Part shown: piece by piece, positions 37,257-45,499 of the stretch | Numbering within the stretch: the first letter of the stretch is position 1 | How the letters are laid out: each line of letters opens with the position of its first letter | Origin: Ascidiaceihabitans sp. | Lineage (GTDB): Bacteria > Pseudomonadota > Alphaproteobacteria > Rhodobacterales > Rhodobacteraceae | NCBI GenBank assembly: GCA_029251465.1 | Contig: JAQXDI010000043.1 | Location: 28,115 to 92,114, forward strand | Length of the DNA: 64,000 bases | Reading direction: 5' to 3' | The notes under the pieces: generated by a model | The model's input: only the letters and a program-made list of their open reading frames with translations | What the model was told of the DNA's origin: nothing | Database searches by the model: none | Program-made: the position numbers and the translations under genes

Positions 37257-38492
37257 ATGAGTTCCGATACTTTCCAAGTGGCAGCGCGCGCGGCCGAGCA
37301 ACAAATGCGGACAGTTTTTCCAGCGACGCCTTTGCTGCGGAATGACTTGTTGTCGGACCGGTTTGACGCGGATATCTGGCTCAAGCGCGAAGATCTAAGC
37401 CCGGTGCGATCCTACAAATTGCGCGGCGCGTTCAATGCAATGCGCAAGGTGATCGCGGATCAAGATACGTTTGTGTGTGCAAGTGCTGGAAATCACGCGC
37501 AAGGCGTTGCGTTTATGTGTCGGCATTTTGGTGTACACGGGGTCGTTTTCATGCCGGTGACGACCCCGGATCAAAAAATCCAAAAAACACGGATTTTTGG
37601 CGGCGATCATGTCGAGATTAAATTGATTGGCGACTACTTTGATGAAACTTTGCGGGCAGCGCAAAGCTATTGCTTAGACAAGGGCGCACATTTCTTGTCG
37701 CCATTTGACGATGACGATGTGATCGAAGGACAGGCAAGCGTTGCGGTTGAAATCGAAGCGCAACTTGGCCGCGTTCCCGATCATGTCATTTTGCCAGTTG
37801 GCGGCGGCGGTTTGTCGGCAGGCACGTATAGTTATTTTGGATCCAAATGCGAGTACACATTTGTGGAACCAAAAGGCGCGCAAAGCCTTGCTATGGCATT
37901 GGACGCAAATGCGCCAATCGACGTCTCACCAATCGATAATTTTGTGGATGGTGCTGCGGTTGCCAAAATCGGAATGCGCACGTTTGAGCGTTTAAGCGGC
38001 GTTGATCCAGCCAGCGTCATTAACTTGTCCGAAGATCGCATTTGCACAACAATCATTGAAATGTTGAACGTTGAAGGTATCGTTTTGGAACCCGCCGGTG
38101 CCTTAGCGATTGAGGCCCTAAAAGAGATGCGGGACGTGATCAAAGGCAAGACCGTGGTGTGCGTCGCATCAGGTGGAAATTTTGATTTCGAACGCCTGCC
38201 GGAAGTTAAGGAACGTGCTCAGCGTTATTCGGGTTTGAAAAAGTATTTTATCCTTCGCCTGCCACAGCGCCCTGGTGCATTGAAGGACTTCTTAGGTAGC
38301 CTTGGGCCCGACGATAACATCACCCGCTTTGAGTATATGAAAAAGTCAGCGCGCAACTTTGGATCTGTTTTGATTGGAATTGAAACCACAGATCCTGCGA
38401 ATTTTGAAACGATGTTTTCACAGATTGAATCTGTTGGTTTTGCCTACACAGACATCACCAACAACGAAACGTTGACGCAATTTGTGATCTGA
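37257..38492 (+). CDS. ilvA: threonine ammonia-lyase (biosynthetic, IlvA)
   Basis: PLP enzyme that deaminates threonine to 2-oxobutyrate, the first step to isoleucine. 411 residues. The Schiff-base lysine is in SYKLRGAF (Lys54), with SAGNHAQGVA (about 78-87) and the glycine loop GGGGLSAG (about 182-189). The C-terminus from about residue 335 (ILRLPQRPGALKDFL) is a single ACT-like regulatory domain, so isoleucine feedback control is likely. ATG 37257 follows AGGAT. Confidence 0.94.
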   Translation: MSSDTFQVAARAAEQQMRTVFPATPLLRNDLLSDRFDADIWLKREDLSPVRSYKLRGAFNAMRKVIADQDTFVCASAGNHAQGVAFMCRHFGVHGVVFMPVTTPDQKIQKTRIFGGDHVEIKLIGDYFDETLRAAQSYCLDKGAHFLSPFDDDDVIEGQASVAVEIEAQLGRVPDHVILPVGGGGLSAGTYSYFGSKCEYTFVEPKGAQSLAMALDANAPIDVSPIDNFVDGAAVAKIGMRTFERLSGVDPASVINLSEDRICTTIIEMLNVEGIVLEPAGALAIEALKEMRDVIKGKTVVCVASGGNFDFERLPEVKERAQRYSGLKKYFILRLPQRPGALKDFLGSLGPDDNITRFEYMKKSARNFGSVLIGIETTDPANFETMFSQIESVGFAYTDITNNETLTQFVI

Positions 38493-38497
38493 CGGAC

Positions 38498-38827
38498 CTA
38501 CTGAATTGCGTTGGGCAGGTCGTTTAAAAACACTGCTTTTGAACTGGCATAGCAGGCCAAAACCGATCCAACATCAAAGGTATCAGCCTCGCCTTGGGCT
38601 GACAGGTTTTCGCCGTCTTGGCAAAGCCTTGAGAACGATTCAAACCCAAGATTCATCGCGCTGCCTTTAAGAAAGTGCATGTCATCTTCTAACGTTGACG
38701 TGTCAGAACTGATTTTCAGACGCTCAACCACTTCTTCGACTTCTTCTAGAAAAAGTTCGACAACCTCTTCGAAATCCTCTGGACCGACTTCATCCCGAAG
38801 TGACTTTACTTGACCCCAATCAATCAT
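38498..38827 (-). CDS. Hpt (histidine phosphotransfer) protein
   Basis: A 109-residue four-helix Hpt protein. The phosphorylatable histidine is H51 in HFLKGSAMNLGF, matching the H-x-LKG-x5-G signature. ATG 38827 is chosen for the GGAGG 6 nt upstream. The N-terminal half is strongly acidic. It has no histidine kinase beside it; the divergent neighbour is a REC-PP2C regulator, the most likely phosphorelay partner. Partnership is inferred from adjacency only. Confidence 0.85.
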   Translation of the reverse strand: MIDWGQVKSLRDEVGPEDFEEVVELFLEEVEEVVERLKISSDTSTLEDDMHFLKGSAMNLGFESFSRLCQDGENLSAQGEADTFDVGSVLACYASSKAVFLNDLPNAIQ

Positions 38828-38986
38828 ATCGACCTCCGATTCTTTGGTAGGATCATCGTTGGGCAATCATCTTAACAAAACCTGACTTGCTAAACTTTTA
38901 GTATCTCGGATTTTTGCTTTCATGGGTCGTTAAGTTTGGACACATAAAGATGCGGAAATCCAACTTAAGCTGGAACTTTGTCTTCT

Positions 38987-40255
38987 ATGTCATCGCTGCT
39001 GAAAATCTCTGACCAAGGCGCACAGCCAGAGCCTATCGTACCGAAGCGGCGCGTGCTGATTGTTGATGACTGCCGGTTGCAGCGCGAGATTTTGTCCAGT
39101 TCTGTTAAGCATTGGGGGTACGAGGTTTCAGAAGCTGACAGTGGTGATGTCGCGCTCGAATTATGCAAATCGGATCCGCCTGATATTGTGCTAAGCGACT
39201 GGATGATGCCCAAGATGAATGGCTTGGAATTTTGCGATGCGTTTCGCAATTTGCCGGGCGATCACTACGGTTACTTTATCCTTTTGACCTCCAAAAGTGA
39301 AAAGGATGAAGTTGCGCAAGGGCTTCAGGCTGGTGCGGACGATTTTCTGAGCAAACCGGTCAATGCGCATGAACTAAGGGCCCGGATTTCTGCGGGTGAG
39401 CGTATCTTGGATATGCAGCGCGAGCTGACTGAAAAGAACCGGATTATTTCGCAAACACTGCAAGAGCTGCAGCGCGTTTATGATTCCCTTGATAGCGATC
39501 TGATCGAAGCTAAAAAACTGCAACAGTCCTTGATCCGCGAACGGAAAAAATCGTTCGATACGGGGGAATTGTCTTTGCTCTTACGCTCTAGCGGGCATGT
39601 TGGTGGCGATCTCGTCGGCTTTTATCCAGCAGGTGACGGGCATCTTGGATTGTACGCAATTGACGTGTCCGGGCATGGTATCAGCTCGGCCTTAATGACG
39701 GCGCGATTGGCTGGATATTTGTCCGCATCCGCCCCTGATCAAAACGTCGCTCTGGAGCGTTTGGACGATGGTACTTATCGATCGTTACCACCAGATCAAG
39801 TGATCGAAACGTTAAATGATCTGGTTCTGGATGAGATGGAAACAGAGCATTACTTTACGTTGCTGCTTGCAGACGTTGATCTGAAAACCGGCAAGATGGT
39901 TTTGGGTCAAGCAGGCCATCCGCATCCGGCCGTACAGCGCAGCGATGGTAGCGTTGAACAAACGGGAACTGGTGGTTTTCCTGTTGGCCTCATGTACGGC
40001 ATTTCATTCGAGAGTTTTGAAATTCAACTAAACCCCGGCGATCGGATCGCGCTGCTTTCAGATGGGGTAACCGAGTGCCCCAACCTTGATGGTGATATGC
40101 TAGAAGAAGACGGGCTCGCGAAGATGATGACAGAGCTACGCGACATCAAAGGCCCTGCGTTTTTCGAAGCTCTGATGTGGAATCTATCAAGCTTTGCTGG
40201 AACTGATGATTTCCCCGACGACGTGTCGGGTGTGTTGTTTGAATTCAACGGCTAA
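38987..40255 (+). CDS. response regulator with REC and PP2C-type (SpoIIE/RsbU-like) phosphatase domains
   Basis: 422 residues. The receiver domain occupies about 21-140, with the acidic pair D27-D28 and the phosphoacceptor D71 in LSDWMMPKMNGLEF, and a conserved lysine in SKPV (about 125). A coiled linker (about 142-185) follows. A PP2C-like Ser/Thr phosphatase domain has the metal-binding IDVSGHG and LLSDGVTECPN. Such proteins dephosphorylate anti-anti-sigma partners. No STAS or anti-sigma gene lies nearby, so the output is unknown. It is divergent from the Hpt gene. Confidence 0.88.
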   Translation: MSSLLKISDQGAQPEPIVPKRRVLIVDDCRLQREILSSSVKHWGYEVSEADSGDVALELCKSDPPDIVLSDWMMPKMNGLEFCDAFRNLPGDHYGYFILLTSKSEKDEVAQGLQAGADDFLSKPVNAHELRARISAGERILDMQRELTEKNRIISQTLQELQRVYDSLDSDLIEAKKLQQSLIRERKKSFDTGELSLLLRSSGHVGGDLVGFYPAGDGHLGLYAIDVSGHGISSALMTARLAGYLSASAPDQNVALERLDDGTYRSLPPDQVIETLNDLVLDEMETEHYFTLLLADVDLKTGKMVLGQAGHPHPAVQRSDGSVEQTGTGGFPVGLMYGISFESFEIQLNPGDRIALLSDGVTECPNLDGDMLEEDGLAKMMTELRDIKGPAFFEALMWNLSSFAGTDDFPDDVSGVLFEFNG

Positions 40256-40258
40256 GTG

Positions 40259-40696
40259 TCACCTGACAAACTTGCTCACAAAATGCCGCGCACCTTCGCA
40301 CCCTAGGGCAACTACAGCTTCTGACGGGTCTAGCACCAAGTGAACATGATCCGCTTCTAGAGGCTCTGACACTTGATAGATGGGGCGCGCAATATAGACA
40401 TGGCATAGCTTTTCGGCCCAAAGATCATAATCCGGCATAAAAACGAACCTACGAAACGCACCCAATCTGCGCGGCGATGCAATAACCCATCCTAACTCTT
40501 CGCGCACTTCGCGGTGCAAGGCTTGGATATGGGACTCTCCTGGGTCAATCCCACCGCCGGGCAGTTGGATGTCAAAGATTTCAGCGTCTTGCCCGGTTAG
40601 CAAAAGCCGCTGCTGCAAAGGCAAAATTGCATAAGCACCAGGGCGCACGGTATAGCGCCGCCCGGCCTCCGGGGGTGATCCAACACGTCGTATCAT
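40259..40696 (-). CDS. Nudix hydrolase
   Basis: 145 residues with a complete Nudix box, GGGIDPGESHIQALHREVRE followed by ELGW, that is G-x5-E-x7-REVREELG. ATG 40696 is chosen because the domain begins soon after; further upstream the frame runs into the divergent hslO region. The substrate is unknown, and an ADP-ribose or NDP-sugar type enzyme is possible. Three bases separate its stop from that of the convergent REC-PP2C gene. Confidence 0.82.
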   Translation of the reverse strand: MIRRVGSPPEAGRRYTVRPGAYAILPLQQRLLLTGQDAEIFDIQLPGGGIDPGESHIQALHREVREELGWVIASPRRLGAFRRFVFMPDYDLWAEKLCHVYIARPIYQVSEPLEADHVHLVLDPSEAVVALGCEGARHFVSKFVR

Positions 40697-40774
40697 TTGC
40701 GACCCTCTTTTTGTTTGGCTTGTGGCACCTATATAGACGCGATATGCCAACGTGTGGCGCGTAAGGAAACCCCC

Positions 40775-41761
40775 ATGACACTCGTAAACAAAATCGCGTG
40801 GGACGATACAGTCCTGCCTTTTCAGCTTGATGCAGCAGACATTCGCGGGCGCGTAGCGCGCCTTGACGGTGTGTTGGACGGCATTTTGAAACAGCACGAA
40901 TATCCTCCGGTGGTCGAGGCATTGGTGGCGGAAATGGCGTTGCTGACCGCGCTGATCGGTCAAACGGTCAAGCTGCGCTGGAAGCTTTCCTTGCAGGTGC
41001 AATCCAAAGGTGCGGTCCGCATGATTGCTACTGACTACTACGGCCCTGAAAAAGACGGTGATCCCGCGCGTATTCGTGCCTATGCGACTTATGACGAAGA
41101 TCGACTGACCGACGGCACCCCGTTCGAGCAGGTTGGCGAAGGCTATTTTGCGATCATGATCGATCAGGGCCAAGGCATGAAACCGTACCAAGGCATCACG
41201 CCACTGGCGGGTGGATCATTGTCCAAATGTGCCGAGGCATATTTTGCGCAATCCGAGCAGCTGCCGACCCGTTTTGCTTTGTCTTACGGCAAGTCCATGG
41301 AACCGGGTGTGGCCGAGCATTGGCGCGCAGGTGGCATGATGATTCAGCACATGCCCAAGGCGTCGCCGTTTGCAGCCCAAGCCGAAGGCACAGGCGAGAT
41401 GCTACAAGCCACTGACCTACTGAACGACGACGAAGGCGAGAACTGGAACCGCGTGAATATTCTTTTGGATACGGTCGAAGAAATGGAACTGATTGGCCCC
41501 CAAGTCCCGCCAAATGATCTGTTGCTGCGCTTGTTCAACGAAGAAAAACCGCGTGTGTATGACACTCAGGCAATCAAATTCGGCTGCTCGTGTTCCGAAG
41601 AACGTGTGCGTCAAAGCCTGTCGATTTATTCGGCCCGTGACATTGCAACGATGACAACACCCGAAGGGCGTGTAACCGCAGATTGCCAATTCTGCAGCTC
41701 GCATTACGATCTTGATCCGGCCAGTATCGGATTTGAATCAGAAGACGCCGCGCGTGAGTGA
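40775..41761 (+). CDS. hslO: redox-regulated chaperone Hsp33
   Basis: A 328-residue holdase switched on by oxidation. The N-terminal chaperone fold includes TALIGQTVKLRWKLSLQVQS. The C-terminal zinc site has C-S-C in FGCSCSEERV and C-x2-C in CQFCSSHY, the four cysteines that form disulfides under oxidative stress. ATG 40775 follows AAGGA. It overlaps the next gene by 8 nt and is followed by nudL-like and cca genes in one run. Confidence 0.94.
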   Translation: MTLVNKIAWDDTVLPFQLDAADIRGRVARLDGVLDGILKQHEYPPVVEALVAEMALLTALIGQTVKLRWKLSLQVQSKGAVRMIATDYYGPEKDGDPARIRAYATYDEDRLTDGTPFEQVGEGYFAIMIDQGQGMKPYQGITPLAGGSLSKCAEAYFAQSEQLPTRFALSYGKSMEPGVAEHWRAGGMMIQHMPKASPFAAQAEGTGEMLQATDLLNDDEGENWNRVNILLDTVEEMELIGPQVPPNDLLLRLFNEEKPRVYDTQAIKFGCSCSEERVRQSLSIYSARDIATMTTPEGRVTADCQFCSSHYDLDPASIGFESEDAARE

Positions 41762-42347
41762 CCTGATCGCCGACATTCGCCGTACCTTGGGCGAGGTCGG
41801 TGAACCGTCATCAGACTTTGATCTGAACCCGGATGTGACATTGCCAGCGGGGCGTAAATTGCGCCCTGCTGGTGTGCTTGCCCCGATCATTATGCGCGAT
41901 GGCGTGGCTGAATTGATCCTGACAAAACGGTCATCCGCACTGAAACACCACCCTGGCCAGATCGCGTTTCCCGGTGGCAAGCAGGATGACAACGACGCTG
42001 ATGTCATCGCGGCCGCATTGCGCGAAGCCCGCGAAGAAATCGGTTTGCCCACCGAAATCGTTGAGGTTCTTGGCACGCTGCCAATCCACGAAACGGTTAC
42101 CGGATTTAGCGTCACGCCTGTGATTGCTTTGGTGCGTGAACAGTTTGACGTAAGGCCTGAACCGGGCGAAGTCGAAGAAGTGTTTCGCGTGCCGTTGGCC
42201 CATGTCTTGAACGCTGATAATTTCAGCGTCCAATCCCGTCGTTGGCGCGGGCAACGTCGCCACTTTTTCACAGTACCGTACGGCCCCTATTACATCTGGG
42301 GCGCAACTGCGCGTATGTTGCGCGCATGGACCGATCGAATGACCTAA
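41754..42347 (+). CDS. CoA pyrophosphatase-type Nudix hydrolase
   Basis: 197 residues. Upstream of the Nudix box is LTKRSSALKHHPGQIAFPGG (about residues 63-82), the segment that marks the CoA/acetyl-CoA diphosphatase (NudL/YeaB) group. The box itself reads GGKQDDNDADVIAAALREAR followed by EEIGL. It hydrolyses CoA to 4'-phosphopantetheine and 3',5'-ADP in known members. GTG 41754 is chosen as it lies inside the hslO stop region; a TTG 42 nt upstream is possible. Overlaps the CCA transferase gene by 22 nt. Confidence 0.87.
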   Translation: MSDLIADIRRTLGEVGEPSSDFDLNPDVTLPAGRKLRPAGVLAPIIMRDGVAELILTKRSSALKHHPGQIAFPGGKQDDNDADVIAAALREAREEIGLPTEIVEVLGTLPIHETVTGFSVTPVIALVREQFDVRPEPGEVEEVFRVPLAHVLNADNFSVQSRRWRGQRRHFFTVPYGPYYIWGATARMLRAWTDRMT

Positions 42348-43498
42348 TCCTGCCGGCTGAAACGCCATGGCTGAAGGACGCAAATGCCCAAGCATTGTGC
42401 GCCGTTTTTGCGAACGCCGGTCATCAGGTTTTTTTCGTCGGTGGCTGTGTGCGCAACGCTGTCCTGAACGAGGCTGCCAGCGATATTGATCTGTCCACAA
42501 ACGCGCATCCACAACAAGTCATGGATTTGGCCAAAGCGGCAGGGCTCAAGGCTATTCCAACAGGCATCGATCATGGCACGGTGACCGTCGTGATGGACGG
42601 GACCCCGTTTGAAATCACCACATTCCGGCGTGATGTCGAAACAGATGGCCGCCGCGCTGTTGTGGCGTTTTCCGATAATATCGCTGACGATGCGCGCCGC
42701 CGCGATTTCACGATGAACGCGCTGTACGCTGAGGCCACGGGCCGTATTGTTGACCCGCTAAACGGGCTCGCTGATACCCGCGCCCGCCGTATTCGGTTTA
42801 TCGAAAACGCGTCGATGCGCATTCGCGAAGATTACCTGCGCAGCCTTCGGTTTTTCCGGTTTTCGGCGTGGTACGGCGATGCCGATTTGGGCTTTGATCC
42901 AGAGGCGTTGAGTGCCATCGCATCAAACCTAGACGGGCTTGCATCGCTGTCGGCAGAGCGCGTTGGATCAGAGATGATCAAGCTGCTTGGGGCCTCAAAT
43001 CCTGCGCCTTCGCTGGCCGTCATGCGGCAAACCGGCGTGCTGCAAAGCGTGCTGATGGGCAGCGACGACACGTGGGTTGCGCCGTTGGTACACATCGAAA
43101 GCGTGATGGATTTAACGCCTGATCCGCTGCGCCGTCTTGCGGCGCTGGGCGGGATTGATGTGGCAACCACGTTGCGATTGTCCAAACCGCAAGCGCGTGC
43201 ATTGGACGTTCTGCGCGATGGGCTTGGTAACCTGCAATCCGAGGGCGAGTTGGGGTATCGTCACGGTATCGAAACAGCGCTGGGCATTGTTGCCTTACGC
43301 GCAGCCTTTGCTGGTCAGATGCCGCGAGCGGATGCCCGCCTGAAAATCGAACACGGTGCGCATAGCGTCTTTCCGATCCAAGCAATTGATCTTCAGCCTG
43401 CATTTACAGGGCCTGCGTTAGGTCAGCGTTTAAAAGCACTTAAGCAAGACTGGATCGCCTCGAATTTCGCCAAAACCAAGGCCCAGCTTTTGGGGTGA
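42326..43498 (+). CDS. CCA tRNA nucleotidyltransferase
   Basis: A class II polymerase-beta-like nucleotidyltransferase of 390 residues. It shows VGGCVRNAVL (about residues 38-47), the metal-binding D53-I-D55, and the R-R-D-F-T-MNALY segment (about 131-140), followed by the neck helices. It adds or repairs the 3' CCA of tRNA; the poly(A) polymerase branch (PcnB) looks similar, but this length and context fit the CCA enzyme. It ends the hslO-Nudix-cca run. Confidence 0.9.
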   Translation: MDRSNDLILPAETPWLKDANAQALCAVFANAGHQVFFVGGCVRNAVLNEAASDIDLSTNAHPQQVMDLAKAAGLKAIPTGIDHGTVTVVMDGTPFEITTFRRDVETDGRRAVVAFSDNIADDARRRDFTMNALYAEATGRIVDPLNGLADTRARRIRFIENASMRIREDYLRSLRFFRFSAWYGDADLGFDPEALSAIASNLDGLASLSAERVGSEMIKLLGASNPAPSLAVMRQTGVLQSVLMGSDDTWVAPLVHIESVMDLTPDPLRRLAALGGIDVATTLRLSKPQARALDVLRDGLGNLQSEGELGYRHGIETALGIVALRAAFAGQMPRADARLKIEHGAHSVFPIQAIDLQPAFTGPALGQRLKALKQDWIASNFAKTKAQLLG

Positions 43499-43549
43499 CT
43501 TTGGCAAAAGTTTGCGCTATCAAACACGAACACATTGGAGGTGTACGAC

Positions 43550-43582
43550 ATGTATCGTGGGATTTGGCTAAGCCGGCACTAA
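43550..43582 (+). CDS. possible 10-codon leader peptide or micro-ORF
   Basis: ATG-initiated, encoding MYRGIWLSRH and ending in TAA. GGAGG at 43537-43541 lies 8 nt upstream, better than the ribosome site of the ABC transporter gene that follows at 43661. A small inverted repeat (TCCAA-CCTAA-TTGGA, 43587-43601) begins 5 nt after the stop. It could be a leader peptide of the exporter operon or chance; no homologue is known to me. Confidence 0.35.
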   Translation: MYRGIWLSRH

Positions 43583-43660
43583 TCGGTCCAACCTAATTGG
43601 ATGGCTCGATTTATTCGACGCAATCCGCATGTCTACCTTACAATTGCAGGTCCTTCCGTG

Positions 43661-45499
43661 ATGTTCAAATTCCTTGAAAACCTTGTCGACCCTTACGTCG
43701 ACTATCCCGAAAATGATGTTCCGCCGCCGAAACTTTGGCCGTTTCTGCGCGACTATTCCAAACCGTTTAAGATGGTGTTTTGGCTCACCGCATTGATGTC
43801 TATCATCGTGGCTGGCGTTGAAATTGGTCTGATCTTTTACATGGGCCGTGTCGTTGATTTGCTGGGCGGCGAACCGGCGCAAGTGTGGGCGGATCACGGT
43901 TACGAATTCATCGCGATTGCGCTGTTTATCCTGATCTTGCGGCCAATGTTGCAAGTGCTGGATGTGGCACTTTTGAACAACGCGATCCTGCCGAATTTTG
44001 GGACGCTCATTCGCTGGCGTGCGCACAAACATGTTTTGCGTCAATCGGTTGGCTGGTTTGAAAACGATTTTGCCGGACGTATTGCGAACCGGATTATGCA
44101 GACGCCGCCAGCGGCTGGTGAGGTCATCTTTCAGGTGTTTGACGCGATCTCGTTTTCGCTGGCCTATCTGATTGGTGCCGCGATTTTGCTGTCCACGTCG
44201 GATGTGCGTTTGTTGCTGCCATTGCTTGGCTGGTTTGTGCTGTACGGCTTTTTGATCCGTTGGACGGTCAAACGCGTTGGCCCCGCATCGCAAGCCGCAT
44301 CTGATGCGCGATCCACAGTGACGGGCCGTGTCGTCGATGCTTATTCCAACATCCACTCGGTCAAGATGTTTGCGCACCACGCGCGCGAACTGGACTATGC
44401 AAAAGACGCCATCGAAAAGACCCGCCAAACATTCCAGCGTGAAATGCGCATTTTCACGATCATGGACGTGATGTTGGTGACGTTGAATGGCCTGTTGATT
44501 GTTGGCGTTGTTGGCTGGGCGATCGCGCTTTGGATGCAGGGCGAAATGTCAGTTGGTATTGTTGCTGCGGCGACGGCGCTGACCCTGCGATTGAACGCGA
44601 TGACGGGTTGGATCATGTGGGCGCTGACCAGCTTTTTCCGCCAGCTAGGTGTGGTCGCTGAAGGCATGGAAACCATCGCGCAGCCCATCACGTTGATCGA
44701 TACTCAGAATGCCAAAGGGTTGGAAATGGCTGATGGCCGGATCGAGCTGAAGGCGCTGACCCACCACTATGGCCGTCAATCTGGCGGCTTGGATGCTGTC
44801 GATTTGATGATCGAACCAGGTCAAAAGATTGGCTTGATCGGGCGTTCGGGTGCAGGCAAATCGACTTTGGTCAAACTGCTTTTGCGGTTTTACGATCCTG
44901 AGGCCGGCAAGATTTTGATCGACGGCCAAAGCATCACGGACGTGACCCAAGACAGTCTGCGTTTGAACATCGGCATGGTGCAACAAGACAGTTCGCTGCT
45001 GCATCGTTCCGTGCGTGACAATTTGCTGTACGGCCGCCCGGACGCGACCGAGGATCAGATGATCGCCGCTGCAAAACAGGCCGAGGCGCATGATTTCATT
45101 CTGGATCTGCAAGACCCCGAAGGGCGCAAAGGCTATGATGCCCAAGTCGGCGAACGCGGTGTGAAACTGTCTGGTGGACAACGTCAGCGTGTGACTTTGG
45201 CCCGGGTGATCCTGAAAAACGCGCCGATCTTGCTGCTGGACGAGGCGACAAGCGCGCTGGATTCCGAAGTCGAGGCCGCGATCCAAGACACGCTGTACGG
45301 CATGATGGAGGGCAAAACCGTGATCGCGATTGCCCACCGTTTGTCGACAATTGCCAAGATGGATCGCATCCTTGTTCTGGATCAAGGCAAGATTGTCGAA
45401 GACGGCACCCACGACGCGCTTTTGGCCAGCGGTGGGCTATATGCAGACTTCTGGGCGCGCCAGTCGGGCGGGTTCTTGAAAACGGAAGACGTGGCATGA
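43661..45499 (+). CDS. ABC transporter, permease-ATPase fusion (half-transporter 1)
   Basis: 612 residues: a six-helix membrane domain (to about 330) fused to an ATPase. Walker A is GRSGAGKST (residues 394-402), the signature is LSGGQRQRV (about 506-514), and Walker B with its catalytic Glu is ILLLDEATSALDSE. ATG 43661 (MFKFLENLVDPYVDYP) is preferred; an ATG 60 nt upstream gives a basic non-conserved extension. It forms a pair with the next gene (4 nt overlap), probably a heterodimeric exporter. The substrate is unknown. Confidence 0.9.
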   Translation: MFKFLENLVDPYVDYPENDVPPPKLWPFLRDYSKPFKMVFWLTALMSIIVAGVEIGLIFYMGRVVDLLGGEPAQVWADHGYEFIAIALFILILRPMLQVLDVALLNNAILPNFGTLIRWRAHKHVLRQSVGWFENDFAGRIANRIMQTPPAAGEVIFQVFDAISFSLAYLIGAAILLSTSDVRLLLPLLGWFVLYGFLIRWTVKRVGPASQAASDARSTVTGRVVDAYSNIHSVKMFAHHARELDYAKDAIEKTRQTFQREMRIFTIMDVMLVTLNGLLIVGVVGWAIALWMQGEMSVGIVAAATALTLRLNAMTGWIMWALTSFFRQLGVVAEGMETIAQPITLIDTQNAKGLEMADGRIELKALTHHYGRQSGGLDAVDLMIEPGQKIGLIGRSGAGKSTLVKLLLRFYDPEAGKILIDGQSITDVTQDSLRLNIGMVQQDSSLLHRSVRDNLLYGRPDATEDQMIAAAKQAEAHDFILDLQDPEGRKGYDAQVGERGVKLSGGQRQRVTLARVILKNAPILLLDEATSALDSEVEAAIQDTLYGMMEGKTVIAIAHRLSTIAKMDRILVLDQGKIVEDGTHDALLASGGLYADFWARQSGGFLKTEDVA

